Assembly: GCA_021203685.1 (NCBI GenBank)
Contig: JAJQAS010000081.1
Location: 1-6,191 of the forward strand
From: Clostridiales bacterium
GTDB lineage: Bacteria > Bacillota > Clostridia > Oscillospirales > Oscillospiraceae
DNA length: 6,191 nt
Direction: 5' to 3'
Each line of letters opens with the position of its first letter. The stretch's first letter is position 1. The notes under the pieces were generated by a model, which saw only the letters and a program-made list of their open reading frames with translations, had not been told where the DNA came from and made no database searches. The translations under genes were made by a program, and so were the position numbers. Shown one piece after another: positions 1-5,218 of the stretch.

Positions 1-409
1 CCTCCCGGATGCCCTGGATGATGACCTGCCGGGCGGTCTGGGCGGCGATGCGGCCGAAATTCTTGGTTTTCAGCTCCTTGCTGACCACGTCGCCGATCTG
101 GGCGTTGGGGAGGCTCTTGCGCACCTCCTCCAGGGAGATCTCGGTGTCGGGGTTGTCGACCTCCTCCACTACTTCCCGCTTGATGATCATGCGGATGGAG
201 TTTTTCTCCTGGTCCGCCAGCACCACCAGGTTGTCCCCGATGCCCTCATGGTCCCGCTTGTAGGCGGTGACCAGAGCCTGGGTGATTTTTTCCAGCATAT
301 AGTCCTTGGAGATGCCCCGCTCCTGCTCCAGCAGGTCCAGGGCCAGGAAGAAGTCCTTTGCATCCTCTTCGGGGGTAGGACCCTTCTTTTTGGTTACTCT
401 TCTAGCCAT
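1..409 (-). CDS. nusA: Transcription termination/antitermination factor NusA, N-terminal part (runs off the left edge)
   Basis: NusA binds RNA polymerase and modulates pausing, intrinsic termination and antitermination in the cytoplasm. The visible 136 codons cover the N-terminal RNA-polymerase-binding domain. The stretch around residues 24-50 (LDLLEQERGIS, then an amphipathic helix ending in TAYKRD) is the family signature, and the IGD and FGRIAAQTARQVI motifs near residues 105-130 are typical of the end of this domain. The S1 and KH domains would lie beyond the left edge. The ATG at 407-409 has an AAAGGAG site 12 nt upstream, slightly far but the only good candidate. The N-terminus carries about 20 charged residues (MARRVTKKKG...) before the usual start of homology. 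The gene lies 58 bp downstream of rimP, the standard partner, and is probably co-transcribed with it. Confidence 0.95.
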   Translation of the reverse strand, partial: MARRVTKKKGPTPEEDAKDFFLALDLLEQERGISKDYMLEKITQALVTAYKRDHEGIGDNLVVLADQEKNSIRMIIKREVVEEVDNPDTEISLEEVRKSLPNAQIGDVVSKELKTKNFGRIAAQTARQVIIQGIRE

Positions 410-467
410 GTCACAGCTTCACTCCTTTATCGTTGGGCGGGACGGGGTGTGCCCCGCCGTTTTTTCA

Positions 468-926
468 TTAAAAGTCGATGTGCAGCCGCACCCGCGCGAT
501 CTCCTTCTTCCCGAAGGACTGCTCCGCGCCTGTCGGGTCGGTGACGGTCACAGCGCCGTCCTCGTACCCGGTCAGCGTCCCCTGGAACTCCTTCTTGCCG
601 TCCCGGGGGCGGTAGAGCTTCACGTCCACCTGCTGACCCATGCACTGGGCAAAGTGGGCGGGCTTTTTCAGCGCCCGGTCGGCCCCGGCGCTGCCCACCT
701 CCAACACATAGCTGCCCTCGATGGGGTCGGCCTCATCCAGCAGGTCGCTGAGGGGGCGGCTGACCGCCTCGCACTGGTCGATGGAGACCCCCTCCGGGCA
801 GTCGATAAACACCCGCAGGTACCAGGTCCCGGCCTCCCGGACGTATTCCACGTCCCAGAGGGTACAGCCCGCCTGCTCTACCAGGGGCAGGGCCAGCTCT
901 GCGGTCAGTTCCGTTACTTTTTTCAT
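468..926 (-). CDS. rimP: Ribosome maturation factor RimP
   Basis: RimP assists maturation of the 30S ribosomal subunit in the cytoplasm. The 152-residue length is normal for the family. Residues 1-80 form the alpha/beta N-terminal domain: LVEQAGCTLWDVEYV, then LRVFID, then the cysteine-containing SIDQCEAVSRPLSDLLD segment. The motif LEVGSAGADRALKKPAHF around residues 75-93 corresponds to the family's usual EVSSPGxDRPLKxxxxF; alanines replace the usual proline and leucine, which looks like lineage variation. The C-terminal SH3-like domain ends with ARVRLHIDF. The start at 924-926 begins MKKVTELTAEL. No close Shine-Dalgarno is present: the nearest purine run, GGGGGAG at 944-950, is 17 nt away, so translation initiation may be weak or structure-dependent. 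It is the first gene of the rimP-nusA operon, with a promoter and attenuator-like hairpin upstream. Confidence 0.96.
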   Translation of the reverse strand: MKKVTELTAELALPLVEQAGCTLWDVEYVREAGTWYLRVFIDCPEGVSIDQCEAVSRPLSDLLDEADPIEGSYVLEVGSAGADRALKKPAHFAQCMGQQVDVKLYRPRDGKKEFQGTLTGYEDGAVTVTDPTGAEQSFGKKEIARVRLHIDF

Positions 927-974
927 CTGTTACACCACGCTTTCTCCCCCGGACGCAAAACGCGCCGGGAACGC

Positions 975-1014
975 AAAAAAGCTCAAAGAAAAGAGCGGGG
1001 CAGGCCCCACTCTT
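975..1014 (-). terminator. Attenuator-like intrinsic terminator in the rimP-nusA leader
   Basis: On the minus strand the leader contains a 10-bp stem (AAGAGUGGGG, loop CCUG, CCCCGCUCUU; 991-1014) followed by a U-rich tract (UUCUUUGAGCUUUUUU, to 975). One pair, between 1009 and 996, is U.G in minus-strand RNA but A.C in plus-strand RNA, so the structure fits minus-strand transcription. It lies only about 20 nt after the predicted start site and about 50 nt before the rimP ATG, so it would act as an attenuator and not as the terminator of the upstream gene, which ends before the promoter. In Bacillus subtilis, nusA expression is known to be autoregulated through NusA-dependent termination upstream of the rimP (ylxS)-nusA genes. 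A similar role here is inference. Confidence 0.72.
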
Positions 1015-1039
1015 ATGGTTGATACGTTCTTACTGTGTT

Positions 1040-1068
1040 ATCATAGCGCGTCACGGCGGGAAAAGCAA
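1040..1068 (-). promoter_or_regulatory. Sigma-A type promoter of rimP-nusA
   Basis: Minus strand: -35 TTGCTT (1063-1068), 17-bp spacer, -10 TATGAT (1040-1045, 5/6 to consensus). The predicted start is near 1033, giving a leader of about 107 nt that contains the attenuator-like hairpin. An imperfect inverted repeat (GCGGAAAAGC / GCTTTTCCCGC, about 1057-1080) overlaps the -35 region; its meaning is unclear. Confidence 0.6.
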
Positions 1069-1101
1069 GGGCTTTTCCGCGCCGGAAACAAATTTTCTGG
1101 G

Positions 1102-1443
1102 TCACGAACACAAATCTTCGAGGAGGGACGCCAGCTCCTGGTCGGACTGGGCGGCGATACCCTCCTCCAGCAGGGCGCGGTCCTCCTTCGGCAGCGTGGC
1201 TGCCAGCACCCCCGTGTGGGTCAGCAGGCTGCCGCTGCGGAACACGCAGATCTCCCCGTCCACGCTGCGCAGCTCGTAGAGGGGCACTGTTTCGGCGTCA
1301 GGGGCGGTGTCGGTTTCGGTGACAAGGGCGGTCTCCGCCGCCGCCTCCACGGCCTGGGGCCAGGGAGAGGACAGGGCGGCGCAGGACAGGGCCAGCGCCA
1401 GGCAAAAGGCGGTCATCAGCAGGGCAAAGCGCAGTTTGGGCAT
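1102..1443 (-). CDS. Small exported protein, BofC C-terminal-domain-like
   Basis: A 113-residue protein whose first 25 residues form a signal peptide or membrane anchor: basic K3 and R5, a hydrophobic core FALLMTAFCLALAL, then SCAALSS. A poor lipobox-like ALSC is present. After an acidic/threonine-rich linker (about 35-53) comes a compact domain (about 55-112) reading LYELRSVDGEICVF, then LPKEDRALLEEGI and ELASLLEDL. That order (YxL-x-GxIxVF, then LPxxDxxxLxxGI, then LxxLLEDxxS) resembles the BofC C-terminal domain common in clostridial exported proteins. BofC in Bacillus is a forespore-expressed intermembrane-space protein acting on the SpoIVB/SigK checkpoint. The ATG at 1441-1443 has an AAGGAAG site 8 nt upstream; an in-frame GTG at 1497 is rejected because the predicted -10 box lies inside that extension. 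Recognition is from motif memory only, so the role in sporulation is tentative. Confidence 0.7.
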   Translation of the reverse strand: MPKLRFALLMTAFCLALALSCAALSSPWPQAVEAAAETALVTETDTAPDAETVPLYELRSVDGEICVFRSGSLLTHTGVLAATLPKEDRALLEEGIAAQSDQELASLLEDLCS

Positions 1444-1484
1444 AGAATCAGCTTCCTTCCGGGCGTAAACAAAGGTGAGTGGTT

Positions 1485-1515
1485 TAGTATGCGCCACTTT
1501 TCTGCCTTTTAATCA
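1485..1515 (-). promoter_or_regulatory. Forespore sigma-G/sigma-F-like promoter upstream of the BofC-like gene
   Basis: Minus strand: TGATTA (1510-1515), 18-bp spacer, CATACTA (1485-1491). CATACTA is an exact match to the sigma-G -10 consensus CATNNTA, and GATTA matches the -35 GHATR in 4 of 5 positions. The predicted start would fall near 1478, about 35 nt before the ATG at 1443. No good sigma-A promoter is visible here. Confidence 0.5.
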
Positions 1516-1528
1516 CCGGAAAGGGAAA

Positions 1529-1703
1529 TAGCTGTTAGCTATTAGCCGTTAGCTGTTAGCCAGGCACTGCCAATCTAAAACGAACAGCCACAAAGGAAGC
1601 TGAGCGCGAAACCAGCCATTTGTAAAGTCATGCAAACGGTAAGCATAGTACGCAATGCCGGTACTACCAAGCTAATAGCTAGAAGCTAACAGCTAATAGC
1701 TGG
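1529..1703. repeat. Inverted-repeat element with heptamer arms (MITE-like intergenic repeat)
   Basis: The left arm (1529-1561) is a tandem array of 7-nt units: TAGCTGT, TAGCTAT, TAGCCGT, TAGCTGT, TAGCC. The right arm (about 1671-1703) holds the same unit on the opposite strand: AGCTAT, TAGCTGT, TAGCTTC, TAGCTAT, TAGC. Aligned as inverted repeats, 1530-1560 and 1671-1701 agree at 25 of 31 positions. The 109-bp interior (1562-1670) has no convincing ORF; it contains a small inverted repeat AGTAC/GTACT (about 1646-1665). No transposase and no obvious target duplication are visible. It sits between the racemase stop (1715) and the forespore-type promoter (1515) and looks like a non-autonomous mobile element or dispersed intergenic palindrome. 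Whether it terminates racemase transcription is unknown; there is no U-tract. Confidence 0.7.
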
Positions 1704-1714
1704 CGCAGCCATAC

Positions 1715-2425
1715 TCAATACCCGACGTTCTCCTTGACGCTGGCCCCCACGAACCGCACAGCCGCCGCCGCAAGGACCATGGTGGGGTCGATGCTGGGCC
1801 TGTCGATATGGAACAGGTCGAAGGCCACAGGCAGTTCGGTGCAGCCCAAAATCAGCGTCTCGGCTCCCTGGTCCAGCAGCTCGTCCATGGCGGCGTAAAA
1901 CCCCGTCAGGTCGATGGAGAGGTTGCCCGCTTTGACGCCCTTGTAGATCACATCCATCACCGCCTGCTGCCGCTCCGGGGAGGGCATACACATCTCGACG
2001 CCTTCGGCGTCGAAGGCGGTCTTGTAGACCCCGGAACGGCAGGTGCCGTCGGTGGCCAGCAGGCCCACTTTCGTCAGGCCCTGCGCTTTGACGGTTTTGG
2101 CGGTCTCCCGGATCATGTGGAGCATGGGGATGTCGATGAAGGGGGCAATGCGGTCGTAGAAATAGTGGGCGGTGTTGCAGGGCATGATGAGCACGTCCGC
2201 GCCCATGCCCTGGAGCCGCACCGCGCTCTTGACCATCTCCGGCACGGGGTCCTTCCCGCCCTCCAGGATGGCCCTGGTGCGGTCGGCGATTTCGGTATTG
2301 CTGTCGATGCACACCCGGACGTGCTCCTGGTCGCAGGCCGCGTCGGTGATGTCAACGATTTTGTGGAACAGGTCGCAGGTGGCCAGCGGCCCCATGCCGC
2401 CCAGGATGCCTATGGTCTTTTTCAT
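1715..2425 (-). CDS. Aspartate/glutamate racemase family protein (cofactor-independent amino acid racemase)
   Basis: A 236-residue cytoplasmic enzyme of the Asp/Glu racemase superfamily, close to the usual 230-240 residues. The PLP-independent mechanism uses two cysteines that deprotonate and reprotonate the alpha carbon. Both are present in good context: C83 in MPCNTAH and C195 in LGCTELP. The N-terminal MKKTIGILGGMGPLAT is the classic opening, and SNTEIADRTRAIL (about 42-54) is the usual substrate-loop region, as in the YgeA/RacX branch. Substrate cannot be fixed from sequence; aspartate is the default, but broad-specificity racemases belong to the same branch. The start is the ATG at 2423-2425, with GCGAGG about 10 nt upstream; an upstream in-frame TTG at 2443 would use up that site. 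The gene has its own promoter, and a terminator separates it from the transporter operon, so it appears monocistronic. Confidence 0.93.
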   Translation of the reverse strand: MKKTIGILGGMGPLATCDLFHKIVDITDAACDQEHVRVCIDSNTEIADRTRAILEGGKDPVPEMVKSAVRLQGMGADVLIMPCNTAHYFYDRIAPFIDIPMLHMIRETAKTVKAQGLTKVGLLATDGTCRSGVYKTAFDAEGVEMCMPSPERQQAVMDVIYKGVKAGNLSIDLTGFYAAMDELLDQGAETLILGCTELPVAFDLFHIDRPSIDPTMVLAAAAVRFVGASVKENVGY

Positions 2426-2459
2426 GGTTGGAACGCCTCGCAATCTTAAAATATGATTT

Positions 2460-2489
2460 ATTTTACCACATTGACCGCCGGAGTGTCAA
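2460..2489 (-). promoter_or_regulatory. Near-consensus sigma-A promoter of the racemase gene
   Basis: Minus strand: perfect -35 TTGACA (2484-2489), 18-bp spacer, -10 TAAAAT (2460-2465, 5/6), with a TGG extended -10 element directly before it. The predicted start is around 2453, about 28 nt upstream of the ATG. It is the strongest promoter visible in the window, suggesting steady expression. A 10-bp GC alternation (about 2494-2503) lies just upstream. Confidence 0.75.
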
Positions 2490-2542
2490 CACAGCGCGCG
2501 CGCCGCAGGGCGGCAAACGCGTCCTGCCTTCCCTTCAGCCGC

Positions 2543-2597
2543 AAAACGACAAAACGCGGCCACATTGCAGCCTGCAAGGAGGGGCTGTAATGTGGCC
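2543..2597 (-). terminator. Terminator at the end of the esterase-symporter operon
   Basis: A large hairpin lies 38 bp past the symporter stop codon. The arms are GGCCACATT plus CAGCC (2558-2572) and GGCTG plus AATGTGGCC (2583-2597), separated by a 10-nt loop. The inner 5 bp and outer 9 bp are joined by one pair that is A.C on the minus strand and G.U on the plus strand. On the minus strand it is followed by GCGTTTTGTCGTTTT, an interrupted T-tract; the plus-strand side is also T-rich (TTGTTGTGTT). It could therefore work in both directions, though the only gene ending nearby is on the minus strand. Confidence 0.75.
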
Positions 2598-2634
2598 TTG
2601 TTGTGTTCGAGGTTTGAACCTGTGGGATTCTGCC

Positions 2635-3984
2635 TTAATTCGCGGCTTTCCGCTCGGCGATCTCTTTGATGTACTGCGGGTTCTTCTTTTCCACGTCCAG
2701 GAACCAGGTGTTGATGATCAGGACGATGGCCACCAGCAGCGGACCATATTTGAAGAAGCCGTTAATACCGCTCACCACGGCGGCACTCTGGGCGGCGGCA
2801 GCGCCGTCATAGCCCAGCGCGGCGATGAAGAAGCTGAACAGGGCCGTCAGCGCGCCCTGGCCCACCTTGGCGCCCACGGAACTGGCGGAGAAGAGGACAG
2901 ACTGCACGCGGGTACCGGTCTTCCACTCGCCGTAGTCGATGGTGTCGCCGATGAGAGCGCCCGCCATGCCCATGGCGAAGCCCATGCCGACGCCGCGCAG
3001 CAGCGCAGTGGCGAAGAGGATCATGGTGGTCGCCGGCGCGAAGATGAAGACCAGCTGGGCCACCAGCATACAGAAGGAGCCAAAGAGGACCATCTGCTGC
3101 TTGGTGAACTGTTTCAGCAGGAAGGGACTGACGACGCAGAGGGCCACGCCGGGCAGGTTGGAGCAGGCGATGAAGGTACCCAGCAGAGCGGTGTTGCCCA
3201 GGACCACGTTCAGGTAATAGATGGAGATGGACAGGTTGAAAATCAGGATGCAGTTGGCGCCCAGGTTGACCACGAAGGCCATCCACCAGTACTTGTTGAC
3301 CACGGCGCATTTGATGCCGACCAGAAGATTCTCAGGCGGAGCATCGTTTTCCACACGCTCCGAGACGAAGAACACGTTCAGCACCATGAAGAACAACCCG
3401 ACACCGCCGAAGACCAGAATCGCCTTGATCCACGCCAACTGAGAGGACTGGCCGCCCATGATCTCCACCAGGGGGAGCATGACGCTGGCCATAACGGTCT
3501 GGGTCAGAGAGGCAAAGAACATCTTGAAGATCAGCATCTGGGACCGTTCCTCCGAGTCATTGGTGACATAGGAGGCCAGAGAGCCGTGGGCCATGCTGAC
3601 ATAGGTGTACAGAACGGAGTTAAACAGGTTGTAGGTGACGAAAATGTAGGCGATGCGCACCGCCACGGTGGAGTCGGGAACGGTAAACACCAGGACCACG
3701 GAGACGATCATGGGCAGCGACCATTTCAGCAGGACGGGGATACAGTGGCCCCGTTTGCTCTTGTGGGTGTCGATGATCTGGCCGGCAATCAGGTCGGAGA
3801 TGCCGTCAAAGCACTTGGACACCATGATCACTGCGCCCACAAGGGCCGCGTTCATGAAGATAACATCGGTATAAAAGTACAGCACGTAGGTGCTGAACAG
3901 GGTGTACATGGCGTTCAGGCCAACGTCGCCGCTGCCATAGATGACTTTTTCGGCTAAGCCCAGTTTCTTTGTGTTGGTTGGCAT
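2635..3984 (-). CDS. GPH-family (MelB-type) cation:sugar symporter
   Basis: A 449-residue integral membrane protein of the glycoside-pentoside-hexuronide:cation symporter branch of the MFS, of usual length (440-480), with about 12 predicted transmembrane segments. The N-terminus YGSGDVGLNAMYTL followed by YVLYFYTDV is the family signature. FDGISDLIAGQIIDTHKSKRG at about residues 59-79 is the TM2-loop motif; D20, D60 and D64 fit the acidic residues that in MelB (D19, D55, D59) coordinate the cation and sugar. Mid-protein GALIGDTIDYGEWKTG and the C-terminal EKKNPQYIKEIAERK tail are also typical. The substrate is not readable; glycosides, xylosides and hexuronides are all possible. The start at 3984 has AAAGGAGG 9 nt upstream. 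It follows the hydrolase gene by 41 bp on the same strand, so the two are probably co-transcribed, with the terminator hairpin downstream. Confidence 0.93.
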   Translation of the reverse strand: MPTNTKKLGLAEKVIYGSGDVGLNAMYTLFSTYVLYFYTDVIFMNAALVGAVIMVSKCFDGISDLIAGQIIDTHKSKRGHCIPVLLKWSLPMIVSVVLVFTVPDSTVAVRIAYIFVTYNLFNSVLYTYVSMAHGSLASYVTNDSEERSQMLIFKMFFASLTQTVMASVMLPLVEIMGGQSSQLAWIKAILVFGGVGLFFMVLNVFFVSERVENDAPPENLLVGIKCAVVNKYWWMAFVVNLGANCILIFNLSISIYYLNVVLGNTALLGTFIACSNLPGVALCVVSPFLLKQFTKQQMVLFGSFCMLVAQLVFIFAPATTMILFATALLRGVGMGFAMGMAGALIGDTIDYGEWKTGTRVQSVLFSASSVGAKVGQGALTALFSFFIAALGYDGAAAAQSAAVVSGINGFFKYGPLLVAIVLIINTWFLDVEKKNPQYIKEIAERKAAN

Positions 3985-4025
3985 GAAAGGGTTCCTCCTT
4001 TGGGGTTTTGCGATTTTTCCTTATG

Positions 4026-4934
4026 TCATTGCAGGCAGCGGCGGATGAAGCTGTCCACAATGTCCAAAATGTTGTCCGTCCAGAACTCCGGCCCGCCGTG
4101 GTCCGCGCCCCGAAGCAGGTACATGGTCACGTCTTTTCCGCACTTTTTCATCTGCCGGTAGAGCACAACGCTCCCCTCGCAGTTTACCGTGCGGTCCTTG
4201 GTGCCGTGGAGGATCAGCGTGGGCGGCGCCACCGTGTCCTCTGTGATGTTGCACTCCACGGAGAGCTTCCGCTTCAGGTCCGGGCGGTCCCGCATGTCCA
4301 CGCCGCCCATGACCAGCCCTTCGGGGCTGTCCGGCGCACAGTGATTGGCGGTGATGGGGTTGGAGTCATCGGCCATCACGCTGGTGCTTCCGTAGTAGTT
4401 GACGATGGCCTTCACCTCCGCGGTGACGCCGGGATAGAGGTTCTCCTGCTCGTCATCGTGGATGATACCGGCAAACATGGCCGTGTGACCGCCGGAGGAA
4501 TCGCCGGAAATAACCATCTTCTCCGGGTCGATGTGGTACAGCGCGGCGTTTTTCCGCAGGAAGCGGACAGCGTTGCGGGCATCCATGATCTGCGCCGGGA
4601 AGGCGGCGATGCCGGAGTGGCGATACTCCACGATGGCGACCACATATCCACGGGCAGCCAGCCTGGAGGCCCTGGGAAGCTGCGCGTATACGTCCTGGGG
4701 AAGCCACGCAGAACCCTGCACGAACACCACACAGGGACAGACCATCTCCGGGTCGTTCCGGGTGCCGGGCAGCAGGATCTGCAGGTGGAGCTTGACTCCT
4801 CCGATCTCGGCGTATTCCACATCGTGGAGATAGGTGACGCTCATCTCGTCCCCTGTGGTGGGGAGGACGCAGACGCCTTCCACGGGTTCTGTGAACTCAG
4901 GCAGTTCCTCGTAGGTCCAGTCCTTCAGTTCCAT
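4026..4934 (-). CDS. Alpha/beta-hydrolase, acetyl-esterase/lipase type
   Basis: A 302-residue serine hydrolase of the alpha/beta fold, closest in layout to Aes/BD-FAE-type carbohydrate esterases that remove acetyl or feruloyl groups from sugars. The catalytic triad is readable: nucleophile S146 in GDSSGG (GxSxG), D247 in LHGTKDRTV and H279 in RGADHGG. The oxyanion region, normally HGGGW, reads VQGSAW at about 72-77, so the histidine-glycine-glycine is replaced by QGS; this may affect specificity. A YRHSGIAAFPAQIMDA segment (about 104-119) precedes the helix leading to the nucleophile, as usual. There is no signal peptide, so it acts in the cytoplasm on imported material. The start at 4934 has AAAGGAG 9 nt upstream. 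It is the first gene of the operon with the GPH symporter and is divergent from the AraC regulator, which suggests deacylation of an imported acylated saccharide. The exact ester is unknown. Confidence 0.88.
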   Translation of the reverse strand: MELKDWTYEELPEFTEPVEGVCVLPTTGDEMSVTYLHDVEYAEIGGVKLHLQILLPGTRNDPEMVCPCVVFVQGSAWLPQDVYAQLPRASRLAARGYVVAIVEYRHSGIAAFPAQIMDARNAVRFLRKNAALYHIDPEKMVISGDSSGGHTAMFAGIIHDDEQENLYPGVTAEVKAIVNYYGSTSVMADDSNPITANHCAPDSPEGLVMGGVDMRDRPDLKRKLSVECNITEDTVAPPTLILHGTKDRTVNCEGSVVLYRQMKKCGKDVTMYLLRGADHGGPEFWTDNILDIVDSFIRRCLQ

Positions 4935-4969
4935 AAGTGTTTTCTCCTTTCTTGCTTGGTGATGGTATA

Positions 4970-4986
4970 ATTGTAAACGAAGCGAA
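4970..4986. promoter_or_regulatory. Candidate -10 box of the esterase operon overlapped by a cre-like CcpA site
   Basis: Minus strand: TACAAT (4970-4975, 5/6 to the -10 consensus) lies about 35 nt before the esterase ATG, with no recognisable -35, as in activator-dependent promoters. On the plus strand, 4971-4986 starts TTGTAAACG, an exact match to the first nine positions of the cre consensus (WTGNNARCG), but the second half (AAGCGAA) matches poorly, with three mismatches in the 16-nt motif. If real, CcpA would block the promoter when preferred sugars are present. Confidence 0.35.
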
Positions 4987-5001
4987 GGAAATACGATAGT
5001 C

Positions 5002-5101
5002 GTTTTGTTGAAAAAAGATGTGGATTTTATTCTTTTTCAGGGTGGTCGCAGATTTCTTTTAAAAAAGAGGCAACAAATCAAAATAAACGCCGCAACAATT
5101 C
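5002..5101. promoter_or_regulatory. CAACAA-type repeats, candidate operators for the divergent AraC regulator
   Basis: Plus strand: GCAACAAATC (5070-5079) and GCAACAATTC (5092-5101) agree at 9 of 10 positions and start 22 bp apart, about two helical turns, the spacing typical of AraC-family tandem half-sites. On the minus strand TCAACAAAAC (5002-5011) matches the first copy at 8 of 10. The copy nearest each gene ends 25 bp (regulator side) or 26 bp (esterase side) before its -10 box. A weak fourth copy (AGAATAAAAT, 5024-5033, minus) lies 22 bp from the third. Binding by the adjacent regulator is inference. Confidence 0.45.
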
Positions 5102-5123
5102 ATGATTTCTTTGCTATTTGACG

Positions 5124-5132
5124 TGTTATAAT
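5124..5132 (+). promoter_or_regulatory. Extended -10 promoter of the AraC regulator gene
   Basis: A perfect TATAAT (5127-5132) is preceded by TGT (5124-5126), an extended -10 element. The expected -35 position (GATTTC, 5104-5109) is poor, so the promoter relies on the extended -10 or on an activator bound at the repeats just upstream. The predicted start is near 5139, giving a leader of about 80 nt. Confidence 0.6.
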
Positions 5133-5169
5133 GCAAAAAACGACCTGCGATCCCACAATATTGGGGAAC

Positions 5170-5198
5170 GGCAGTCATTCACAGGCGTTTGACTGTCC
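5170..5198 (+). other. Hairpin in the 5' leader of the AraC regulator mRNA
   Basis: GGCAGTCA (5170-5177) pairs with TGACTGTCC (5190-5198) around a 12-nt loop, an 8-bp stem with one bulged base. It ends about 8 nt before the AGGGAG ribosome site. There is no U-tract, so it is not a terminator; it might stabilise the mRNA or be a protein-binding palindrome. Confidence 0.4.
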
Positions 5199-5218
5199 CA
5201 GCCGGAAGGGAGAAGGAC

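Noticed and set aside
439..465. Hairpin followed by six T on the plus strand in the rimP-nusA gap
   Set aside because: It resembles a plus-strand terminator, but the stem has an A.C mismatch in that direction and no plus-strand gene precedes it. On the minus strand it has no T-tract, so rimP and nusA are probably not separated by it.
1444..1497. N-terminal extension of the BofC-like protein from an in-frame GTG at 1497
   Set aside because: The predicted -10 box lies within it, the ATG at 1443 has a good ribosome site, and the signal peptide starts properly at that ATG.
1529..1703. Possible CRISPR array
   Set aside because: The repeats are 7-nt units directly abutting each other, without spacers, and in inverted arms.
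1808..2449. 213-codon plus-strand frame opposite the racemase
   Set aside because: Composition rich in His, Gly and Val with no motif; the minus strand encodes a complete racemase with both catalytic cysteines.
2603..2625. tRNA T-arm-like sequence (TTCGAGGTTTGAACC) after the symporter terminator
   Set aside because: No acceptor stem, D-arm or anticodon arm can be assembled around it.
2428..3957. 509-codon open frame on the plus strand, antisense to the symporter
   Set aside because: Its product is extremely rich in His, Gln, Asp and Gly without family motifs, the typical mirror of a hydrophobic membrane-protein gene in GC-rich DNA; the minus-strand frame is a full GPH symporter with a strong Shine-Dalgarno.
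4008..4970. 320-codon plus-strand frame opposite the esterase
   Set aside because: No recognisable domain and no proper ribosome site; it is antisense to a gene with an intact catalytic triad.
4966..4971. Perfect TATAAT on the plus strand within the divergent region
   Set aside because: No -35 or extended -10 goes with it, and it would give the regulator a leader of about 240 nt; the extended -10 at 5124-5132 is the better candidate.
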